Below are positions 56,327 through 64,000 of a DNA stretch of 64,000 nt, piece after piece (position 1 is the stretch's first letter; each line of letters starts with the position of its first letter). Origin of the DNA: Pseudovirgaria hyperparasitica. Its lineage: Eukaryota; Ascomycota; Dothideomycetes; Acrospermales; Acrospermaceae. Where the stretch lies: assembly GCF_010093815.1 (NCBI RefSeq), contig NW_022985550.1, forward strand, positions 881,074 through 945,073, read 5' to 3'. Below the pieces are notes generated by a model. It was not told the origin of the DNA. It did no database searches and was given only the letters and a program-made list of their open reading frames with translations. A program made the position numbers and the translations under genes.

Positions 56327-57633
56327 TAGACGTACCACCAGTTTTTGCGCGTGGACTTCTCCCGCCTTGAGCATTTCCAGGCCCTGGATGATGCTCTCCC
56401 ACCTGCCATGTGGCTCGTTGGACAGCTCTCGAGGCGGGTGGCACTTGAGCTGTCCATGATCGACGAGCTGCTGCACTTCGTCCCGCCAGCGTTGTCCAAG
56501 CTCCATTTTGGTATGGTCGGCGTCACGATGATAGGCTCCTTGGAGCTGTACCTCAGAGCCAAAGAGGGTATATCCCAGAGGGAAATCAATCTTGACAGCT
56601 TTGCGCGTTCTCCACGCGTCGGGAATATGGTCTAGGGCACTGATGCGCGCACCGGCCCGCCCCAGAGCTTCGAAACAGGTCGCTACCGATTCTGGTGACG
56701 TAATGCAGTCGATGGCGTATCGTAGGGTGCCCTTCGTCTGCTCCTTGATTGTGTCGCCGCACGAAGGAGCGGTGTAATCGATAGTGCTGACGGCTCCATA
56801 GCTTTTTACCAGGGTTGAATTGGCGGGAGAGACTGTCGCAATAGGATCGCATCCGGCACTGCAAAGGAAGAATGTCAGCTCTGTTCTGGCGCTTGTCCAT
56901 TTTGGGTCTAGCGCGTTGACTCATCATATATCGTACATCGCTTGGAGGTTTCGTTCTCAACCTCGTCTCGCACCTCACCTCCACTTCTTTCATCTCCACC
57001 ACACCACACACGAAAGCACCAACAGCACCTTACCTCGCTCATTCGATATGGGTAAGAAAGTCTCTGCACATACCTTGCTAGCAGTTGACAAGCCATAGTC
57101 CCTGTTGCGGTCGCCCCCCCGGAGACCAGGACCACTGGTCGCTTGCCGTCGGCTCGTAGGTTCATTTCCGCGTTGGATGGACGTCCTGCGAGCTGGAGAG
57201 ATTTTTCAATTGCCAACGCCACTGTCCCCCATCCAACGCCTCCTAGTGCTGCAGCTTCTTTGTCGCTCCAGGTGTCGGGAACTTTGATGAGCAACCGGCT
57301 GTCTGCGACAAGGAACTCGGCGAATGAACCAATGTCGGGGTTCCCAGGGTTAGATCCGTGAACGAAACCGCATACGCGCTGCCCAACTTGCAACCCTTCA
57401 GTGGAGGATCCGGTCGAGACAACTGTCCCCGTGAAGTCGCAGCCGATGATAGCGCCAGGCTTCGGATTGGATTCTGGAGACTTGAAGTCCGTTGGGTTCA
57501 AGGCAACAGCAGCGACCCTGACTAAAACATCATGCGGTTTTCGTATTTGCGGTATAGCATGCGTCTGCGAGACAATTGGCTTCCTCGTACCATCAGAAGA
57601 CTGGATTAGACACTCCATAATGTGAGCGGCCAT
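56321..57633 (-). CDS. Zinc-free medium-chain enoyl reductase, LovC/TOXD-like (365 aa)
   Basis: NADPH-dependent reductase of the type that works in trans with reducing polyketide synthases lacking a functional ER domain. Two exons, 57633-57074 and 56858-56321. The intron (56859-57073, GTATGT...TTGCAG) is 215 nt, long for this window, but joins ...ACQLLA-SAGCDPIATVSP in frame (366 codons). The GroES-like part contains VALNPTDFKSPE and GCDFTGTVVSTG, and the FVHGSNPGNPDIGSFAEFLV stretch typical of TOXD/LovC proteins. The nucleotide-binding part has LVSGGATATGTMACQL. The Cys/His zinc ligands of alcohol dehydrogenases are absent. TCGGAGG stands 88 bp upstream (57721-57727). Whether the PKS needs it depends on that enzyme's ER region, which is outside the window. 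Confidence 0.9.
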
Positions 57634-58571
57634 TTTGTGCTTTCTTGAGTTCAGTATGGATCAGACTGGCCCTGGTAGCTATAAGAAAGCCAAAAAATCA
57701 CTTGTCAATCCGAAAGCATGTCGGAGGCACCAAGAAGCAGTACGGTGAATTTCTCTGGTTTCGGAGCCTTTCGCGGGAGCTATCACGTCAATTACATCTC
57801 CCGTTCGAACATGTATCCCACTAATAGCTTTCTAGTGTCTTTTACACAGCCTCTCAGCTGACATAATTCCGGCAACAAAAGCTAATGCGTGGTCCTATAT
57901 CTCCCATCCACATTTAGGTGAGAGTACTGTTGTTAGACATGATTAATAGATATGACTCGGAAACGTGCTATACTATCCTAGCCTCTTCTAATATTCTATT
58001 ACTTTACTAGACTGTTATTCTGATTCGTTCCTCAAAAGAATGGAGGTTGTAATGGTCACCCTCCATTACGCTTATGTTACCGGAATTATGTCGGCTGATA
58101 GCGCAGCCTTATTATGCCTTGGATTACTATATAGACTAGTGCTAAATCGTAGTTGTAGGATCTGTTTCCTGGTCCCTGTGTGGGACTTTTTTTTCGAGAC
58201 TCGGTCCTCTTGGTATAATTGGTTGGTGCATGGAGCTCGGCCTCTTACAGAGGAATATATAAGGAGCGGTCTCTCCATGTATTTGGTTCTCGCTCTATCT
58301 AGTCTTTACCTTAAGAACTATAATCTATCTTCTCTATTATATGATAGTCTATGTTAGTATATATTCCATTACTAAGGAATATTATCCACCCCTTTACCTG
58401 TCCTTTTTACATCCTCTATATATATGTAAGACTTCATACAAGCCCTCCGATGGCCTGCCCATACCTCCATCTTAATGTATCAATCGATTGATCTAACGAC
58501 TGAACTTACTATCATTAGAATATCAAAGGGTCTTCACATTTGTCTACACAAGGGTGACTTCGCTTTTCAGC
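57634..58571. promoter_or_regulatory. Divergent promoter of the enoyl reductase and the C6 regulator, with an A/T-rich core
   Basis: 938 bp. TCGGAGG (57721-57727) and a nearby TTCGGAGCC lie on the reductase side. From about 57940 to 58440 the sequence is A/T- and TpA-rich. The 105-codon plus-strand frame there (58040-58357) has no domain and looks like chance within eroded DNA. Confidence 0.45.
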
Positions 58572-59933
58572 ATGCCTAGCGGCCAGATCGCCAAAAGGTC
58601 CGCTTGTGACCGCTGTCGAGATCTCAAACTGCGCTGCACCCGAGAGCAAACTGCGGATGAACATGTTCCATGTGATCGGTGCACCAGGTTCGATGCGCTT
58701 TGCATTACGGGTAGTGGTCGGCGATTAGGGAGACCATCGGTGGAGAACAACGATACTCGACCCATCCGAAGGAATTCTTCAAATCATCAACATCGCAACG
58801 ACCGCAATTCGTGGCAGAGGTTGAATCATCGACCTTTGACGACGAACAATACTCTAGGTCCTCCCAGGCCAGACAACCCTAAGAACGACAACCTTTACAG
58901 ACTTGCAGACTCGGACTTCTTTTCAGACCCGAATCTCGATCCTATGTTGTATGAGTCTGACTTCTTGGGGGGTTCTTCCAGTGCAACTCCAGCCAATAAC
59001 GCAAATGGAAACGGCCAACTGCCAATGACCCTCGGTATTGATACATCAGATTTACCAGACTTGGATGTCGACAGTCCATGTGACATGACTGCCCTGAGTT
59101 CATCCACTATGCCAGCGCTGGCGAATCCTAACAAGAGGCCTGCTTCACGGAATGATTCTGGTATTGTCCTTAATCAATCTGCAGAGGCCGACTCTTCATC
59201 CCTAGCAGGAGTTATCAGTGACACTTCGCGTCAGTTATTTGAGCTGAGAAGCAAGGCGCAGCATCACTCACTCGAGACAATGCTGGATCAACGCAGCGTT
59301 AGTTCAGATATAAATGCCGTATCTCGACAGCTATCCGACCTAAGAAACCGAGCTAGCGAGTCATCGATTGATTCAATTATGACCTCAGCAGGCATAGCAC
59401 ACGACTTTGCGAGATTCAATGACCCCATCAAGACAGGACCTCTCGAGAGCATGCTCTCGACGTCCATGCGTTTCATCCTTGTCTTGCAAATGCTTGCACC
59501 CGCGGAGTACGACACGGGTAGCACATCACGTCCAAGAACGAGCAGCAACTCCACAGCTCTAGACACCATGCTTATGCTCCTCTCGATATACGTACGCCTT
59601 GGCCAGTCCTTCGAGCATGTCCTTAACGGGGTGGTGCAGAACCGCAACTTTATTTCGTCAGGCTCCCAGCCTTCTTCGCCGGCTTCAACGTACAATCAGC
59701 AGTATTCAGCACAGTTGATGATGGTAGTCCGTGCTTTAGGACATCAACTGTCCACCGTGGAACGACTGATGGGTATTCCCGCGAGAGTTAGACTCTGGGG
59801 ACCGAAAGATGACTATCCGGGTATCTTGAATCAAGACCAGTCATTTTTGACCAAGGCGGCGATCTCCCAAGCCCAAGAAACGTTTTATTCGTTACGAAGA
59901 ACTATGCATGATATCGAAATTTCTTGTACATGA
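58572..59933 (+). CDS. Zn2Cys6 transcription factor, putative cluster regulator (453 aa)
   Basis: Single-exon gene from ATG 58572. The binuclear zinc cluster is near the N-terminus: Cys12, Cys15, Cys22, Cys34, Cys37, Cys44 (CDRCRDLKLRC, then CDRCTRFDALC). A basic linker follows (GSGRRLGRP). Residues 60-250 are Asn/Ser/Asp-rich and likely disordered. The C-terminal 150 residues are helical (MRFILVLQMLAPAEYD, MLMLLSIYVRLGQSFEHVL, MMVVRALGHQLSTVERLMG), as in AflR-type pathway regulators; no large fungal-specific middle-homology region is seen. Its position between the reductase and the PKS makes it the likely activator of the cluster. Its CGG-type target could be the shared TCGGAGG (inference). 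Confidence 0.9.
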   Translation: MPSGQIAKRSACDRCRDLKLRCTREQTADEHVPCDRCTRFDALCITGSGRRLGRPSVENNDTRPIRRNSSNHQHRNDRNSWQRLNHRPLTTNNTLGPPRPDNPKNDNLYRLADSDFFSDPNLDPMLYESDFLGGSSSATPANNANGNGQLPMTLGIDTSDLPDLDVDSPCDMTALSSSTMPALANPNKRPASRNDSGIVLNQSAEADSSSLAGVISDTSRQLFELRSKAQHHSLETMLDQRSVSSDINAVSRQLSDLRNRASESSIDSIMTSAGIAHDFARFNDPIKTGPLESMLSTSMRFILVLQMLAPAEYDTGSTSRPRTSSNSTALDTMLMLLSIYVRLGQSFEHVLNGVVQNRNFISSGSQPSSPASTYNQQYSAQLMMVVRALGHQLSTVERLMGIPARVRLWGPKDDYPGILNQDQSFLTKAAISQAQETFYSLRRTMHDIEISCT

Positions 59934-60875
59934 GCAAGGGAGGCAAATCGGACACCAGATTTTTGTTTGTAACATTCCTGATCGCCACAGCTCAAGACAA
60001 ATCCAATGCATATCAACGTGTTTGAACAAAAGTTTGGCTTAGATCTCAGTGACTTTCGAAAAGCCCTAGCCAGAATGCCAAATGTACACTGCAGTAAGTC
60101 AATGTCAGGACTGGGTTTTGGATTGATTACCTATGATTCACACCCAGGACAAGTCATTCCACTTGGAGGAGACTCCTCCCTGCGTCAATTGCCAGTCACG
60201 AATGACTCGATTGTCTAAAACCTCCACGTTCGCACGCCATTCGACCCCACTAAGTGACGTAGAAACAAAACCAGGTGTGGTTTATACCTCCTTCTAAAAC
60301 ATGATTTATGGACCCCTGCGTGAAGCCCGGCCGAAGTGTCAGCTAGAATTTTTCAGCTTCAGCGCGGATGGCTGCGACCGATGAATGGTTGTGGAGATCA
60401 CGCGCGTAGATTACAGATCTCTAACCCTGCACGCACGAGGGCCTCAGAATTGCTTTTTATCCATTTTGAAAACTCTGAGTCGGACGGTTTGCTTGGAAAT
60501 TTGTGTAAATCCTCCGACAGGCCTCGGGTAGGGACATCGGAGGGTTTGCGCATAACGGCTGTCACGATTCCGGTAGCTTTTAATACGGTATCGGATCTAT
60601 CTGAACGGGGCATTCCCAGCGCAGAATCTTCTCCTTGCCCGTGGTTCGCCCTGATGCAACGGGTCGGATAACAAGGCTTTCTAAACTAAAGCACTAAACA
60701 GTTAAGGGACTGACATGGTCTCTATTGCACCACCGCCACCAATCTTCGACGAATATACTATGGGATCTCTGTTATATCATCCTAATTACTTAGATCTTAT
60801 TAAGCCCTAGGGTTATATACATAGAGTATAGCTAGATTAGATAGGAACGCTAATTACTCTTCCATACACACCAAC
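59934..60875. promoter_or_regulatory. PKS upstream region
   Basis: About 940 bp between the regulator stop and the PKS ATG. A 70-codon frame (60006-60218) has no recognised feature. The last 120 bp before the ATG are A/T-rich with several TATA-like stretches. A CCTCCGA/TCGGAGG inverted pair is listed separately. Confidence 0.5.
60511..60543. promoter_or_regulatory. Inverted pair CCTCCGA...TCGGAGG in the PKS promoter
   Basis: CCTCCGA (60511-60517) and TCGGAGG (60537-60543) form an exact 7-bp inverted repeat with a 19-nt spacer, about 333-365 bp before the PKS ATG. Paired CGG half-sites are a usual target form of Zn2Cys6 dimers. Function is inferred, not shown. Confidence 0.45.
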
Positions 60876-63800
60876 ATGCCTCACCAAACTTCAACACCAG
60901 CGAAGGGAGTACCAGAACCAATCGCAATTATTGGTAGCGGTTGCAGATTTCCTGGCGGCGCCTCTTCTCCCTCCAAACTATGGGATCTCCTACGTGAGCC
61001 GCGTGACGTACTGAACGAGATCCCTCCCTCTCGATTCGACACTAAAGGCTTCTATCACCCAAACTCGAACTTCCCAGGTCACGCAAACGTCAGACATTCG
61101 TATCTCCTTGAGGAGAATGTCGCGGATTTTGATGCTCAGTTCTTTGGCTTTAAACAGGCGGAAGCCTCAGCTATGGACCCGCAACAGCGGATTCTGCTTG
61201 AGGTCGTGTATGAGGCCCTTGAGGCATCAGGTTTAACGATTCAAGGTCTGAAAGGCTCTCAGACCGGTGTCTACTGTGGAATGATGTACGGTGACTACGA
61301 ATCCCTCCAATATCGGGATCTACAGAGTGTACCTACATATCATGGACTCGGTAAGTTGTAGTTCAACCCTTAAATTCGTGACCCAGAACAATGCTAAGGG
61401 AGAATCTATCAGGAATTGCGAGAAGTATTGTGTCAAACAGAGTCTCATACTTTTTCGATTGGCATGGTCCGTCGTGGACTGTGGACACTGCGTGCTCCTC
61501 TAGTCTGGTCGCTCTGCACTCAGCAGTACAGGCGCTGAGATCTGGAGAGGTGCCCATGGCTGTTGCGGCCGGTACCAATCTTTTACTGGGCCCAGAGCCT
61601 TACATTTACGAAAGTAATCTGCAGATGCTGTCACCTGATGGCCGGTCTCGTATGTGGGATCAGGATGCTAACGGGTACGCTCGCGGTGACGGTGTTGCCT
61701 GCATAGTCGTCAAGACGCTGAGCCAAGCGTTGGCAGATGGTGATCACATCGAGGCTATCATACGTGAGACGGGCGTTAACAGTGATGGGCGCAGTCCAGG
61801 CATTACAATGCCAACGATGAAGGCGCAAGTCGCACTCATCAAAGAAACGTATGCCCGAGCCGGGCTTGACATAACTTCCGCGAAGGACAGATGTCAATTC
61901 TTCGAGGCCCACGGTACTGGAACTCCTGCAGGGGACCCTGTAAGTAGCCGTAGTCAATTGTGCCTATCTGTCGAACGAGGGATTACTGATAAGTTATAGA
62001 TCGAAGCCGAAGCTGTCCACACAGCATTCTTCGGCCATCTACCTGTGTTAAAAGACAACGAAACGACAGAAGACCAGAAAGAGAGCCTCCTAGTAGGATC
62101 GATCAAAACTGTGATCGGGCACACCGAGAGTACAGCTGGAATTGCTGGTATCCTTAAAGCGGTACAAGCCATTAAGCATGGCTATGTGCCCCCGAATATG
62201 CATTTCAAGAATTTGAGCTCCCGGGTAGCTCCGTTCTACAATAACCTTCAGATCCCTACCGAATTAACTCCTTGGCCGCAGCTGGAAGAAGGTCTGCCGC
62301 GCAGAGTATCAGTCAACTCTTTTGGGTTTGGAGGGACTAACGCTCATGTCATTCTCGAAAGCTTCGATCGTAGTGCGGTTGCTATCCAGAAGCGCCCATT
62401 GTTCTCGCCCTTTGTGTTCTCAGCACAGTCAAAGCAGGCACTTGCTGGAAACTTTTCATCTTATATGAATTATCTCGACCAACATCCTGATGTAGACGCG
62501 TCAGACCTAGCTTGGATGCTCCGTTCCAGACGATCACACTTACCTCTACGAGTGTCCTTCCCAGCCTCATCGACAGCGCAGTTACAGGCCACTCTAGAGA
62601 AACTGACGGCGAACTTTCAGCTGGAACCCAAGACAACACCTGTTAATCGCCAGACAAAACTCCTCGGTATATTTACTGGTCAAGGTGCTCAATGGCCGCG
62701 TATGGGAGCGCAGTTGATCGAACAGTCTCAACACGCTTCCAACATCCTCGCTGAGCTTGATCAGGCACTTGCGGAGCTTCCCTTGCACCGCCCTACGTGG
62801 ACATTGCGCGAAGAGATCCTCGCCGATGCCGCATCAAGCAACGTCATGAAAGCTAGCGTTTCGCAGCCTCTTTGCAATGCAGTTCAAATTCTCCTTGTCG
62901 ATCTGCTCAAACTCGCTGGGATCGAGTTCTCTGTCATAGTGGGACACTCTGGAGGAGAGATCGCTTGCGCCTACGCCGCTGGAAAACTCTCAGCGCGCGA
63001 CGCCATTCGCATCGCCTACTATCGCGGCCTTCACTCCAATCTCGCATGTGGCCAAAATGGTGTCCAGGGTGCTATGATTGCGGTGGGTACAACTCTTGAG
63101 GATGCAGAGGAGCTTTGCAGTGATGAAGTTTTCGAAGGAAGAATTAAACTAGCCGCTTGCAATTCTCCGTCGAGCATGACCCTCTCTGGTGATGAGGATG
63201 CCATTGACGAAGCTATTGAAGTTCTGAAAGACGAAAAGAAATTTGTGCGGAAGCTTCGAGTGGACAAAGGCTATCATTCGCACCACATGATCCCATGTGC
63301 AGAAGAGTATCTGAAGTCAATGAAGAGTATCTCCATTGACCAGACTCGCAATACCAATGCAGGTTGCACATGGGTGTCAAGTGTGTTCCCCGACCAGCCT
63401 TGGGAGGAGATGGGTAAGATCGACAATCAATATTGGGTGGACAATCTTCTGTCTCCAGTTTTGTTTAAGCAGGCTATCGAGCGAGCGGCATCTTTGGGAC
63501 CATTCGATGCTGCTATCGAAATCGGTCCCCACCCATCTCTGAAAGGCCCTGTACGAGAAACGTTACAGGATTTGAAGGTTGAAATAGCATATACTGGTAC
63601 GCTTAAGCGAGGCGAGAGTGACATTGCTAGCACGTCCGAAACTCTTGGTTACCTCTGGACCCAGCTGGATCATCTGGACATTGATTTCGACCGATACGAG
63701 AGCACTTTGACTGGGGGAACATCGCACGACTTTCTTTCAGACTTACCCCTATACCAGTGGAATCACACCCAGTCTTACTGGCACGAGTCCAACCAGTCCA

Positions 63801-64000
63801 AGAACCTACGCCGACGAAGTGAGCCCGTTCATCCGCTCTTGGGTGATCTCCTACAGAACAGCACCGCAAACAACCTCACGTGGAAGAATTTTCTCCGGCC
63901 ACAAGATCTGCCATGGATCCATGAGCATCAGATCCAAGGGCAAAGCGTGTTCCCTGCCGCCGGATATGCTTCTACAGCTATCGACTCGGCCAGATATGTC
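60876..64000 (+). CDS. Reducing-type iterative polyketide synthase, N-terminal part (KS-AT-DH..., truncated by the window end)
   Basis: Type I fungal PKS building the carbon chain. Exons 60876-61350, 61413-61939 and 62000 to beyond 64000; introns of 62 and 60 nt keep the frame, and exon 3 is open to the window end. The ketosynthase begins [15 protein letters not shown] and has the catalytic Cys186 (DTACSSS), His in [12 protein letters not shown] and His in IGHTEST. The acyltransferase has [10 protein letters not shown], nucleophile Ser651 in GHSGGE and a YHSHHM substrate motif. A product-template domain is absent. A dehydratase starts with HPLLGDLL and shows the HxxxGxxxxP motif from His977 ([10 protein letters not shown]). 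This KS-AT-DH order marks a reducing PKS. Methyltransferase, ER, KR and ACP parts lie outside the window and cannot be judged. Confidence 0.96.

Noticed and set aside
56859-57073. The 215-nt intron of the enoyl reductase as a separate small exon or gene
   Set aside because: Its frames do not join the flanking exons better than direct splicing, which gives an uninterrupted reductase.
58040-58357. A 105-codon plus-strand frame before the C6 regulator
   Set aside because: Lies in A/T- and TpA-rich DNA with no homology signature; looks like chance.
60006-60218. A 70-codon frame just after the C6 regulator as a last exon or small gene
   Set aside because: No in-frame splice link to the regulator and no recognised motif.

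Overview
This window is nuclear DNA of a filamentous ascomycete (Pezizomycotina), most likely a Dothideomycete or a close relative. The genes are dense and carry short introns, mostly 47-56 nt, with GTAAGT/GTATGT-type donors and CTAAC/CTGAC-like branch sites. There is an eight-exon beta-tubulin, a four-repeat Cch1 calcium channel, a SIT-type siderophore transporter and an AoCO4-like short tyrosinase. The class-level guess is inference. No rRNA, tRNA or CRISPR array was recognised.

Left part (1-41 kb) is mostly conserved or general-function genes. In order: a small Ser/Pro-rich protein beside microsatellites (0.8-1.1 kb, -); CCH1 (3.5-10.0 kb, -); a DDT/WHIM-PHD chromatin protein (11.2-14.1 kb, +); beta-tubulin (14.7-16.6 kb, -); a secreted tyrosinase (17.9-19.0 kb, -); a seven-helix rhodopsin-like fungal membrane protein (20.9-22.4 kb, +); a DDHD phospholipase (23.4-26.3 kb, -); an unassigned protein (27.0-28.1 kb, -); a patatin-like protein whose Ser and Asp catalytic positions both look lost (28.9-30.8 kb, -); a secreted Cys-rich, probably GPI-anchored protein (31.1-31.8 kb, +); the NatA auxiliary subunit Nat1 (32.2-35.0 kb, -); a membrane-anchored S33/TAP-like hydrolase (35.5-37.6 kb, -); and a siderophore-type MFS transporter containing a GC-AG intron (38.5-40.7 kb, -).

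A decayed hAT DNA transposon (41.1-41.7 kb) marks the change to the right part (41.7-64 kb), which reads as a biosynthetic gene cluster: alpha/beta hydrolase, short-chain acyl-CoA synthetase, SDR, Baeyer-Villiger-type flavin monooxygenase, small ABM-fold protein, cytochrome P450, delta-9-type desaturase fused to cytochrome b5, LovC/TOXD-like enoyl reductase, Zn2Cys6 regulator, and the KS-AT-DH start of a reducing polyketide synthase that runs off the end of the window. A likely logic is that the PKS and trans enoyl reductase make a reduced chain, the desaturase, P450, SDR and BVMO tailor it, and the synthetase and hydrolase activate or release acyl groups. The product cannot be named from this sequence.

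The most interesting signal is a shared 7-mer, TCGGAGG/CCTCCGA. It occurs within about 370 bp upstream of six cluster genes (hydrolase, acyl-CoA synthetase, ABM protein, P450, enoyl reductase, PKS), with one-mismatch versions upstream of the SDR/BVMO pair and the desaturase. It is a candidate site for the cluster's own C6 regulator. Other notable points are a MITE with long terminal inverted repeats inside the cluster, a BVMO lacking its fingerprint histidine, and the probable pseudoenzyme in the patatin family.
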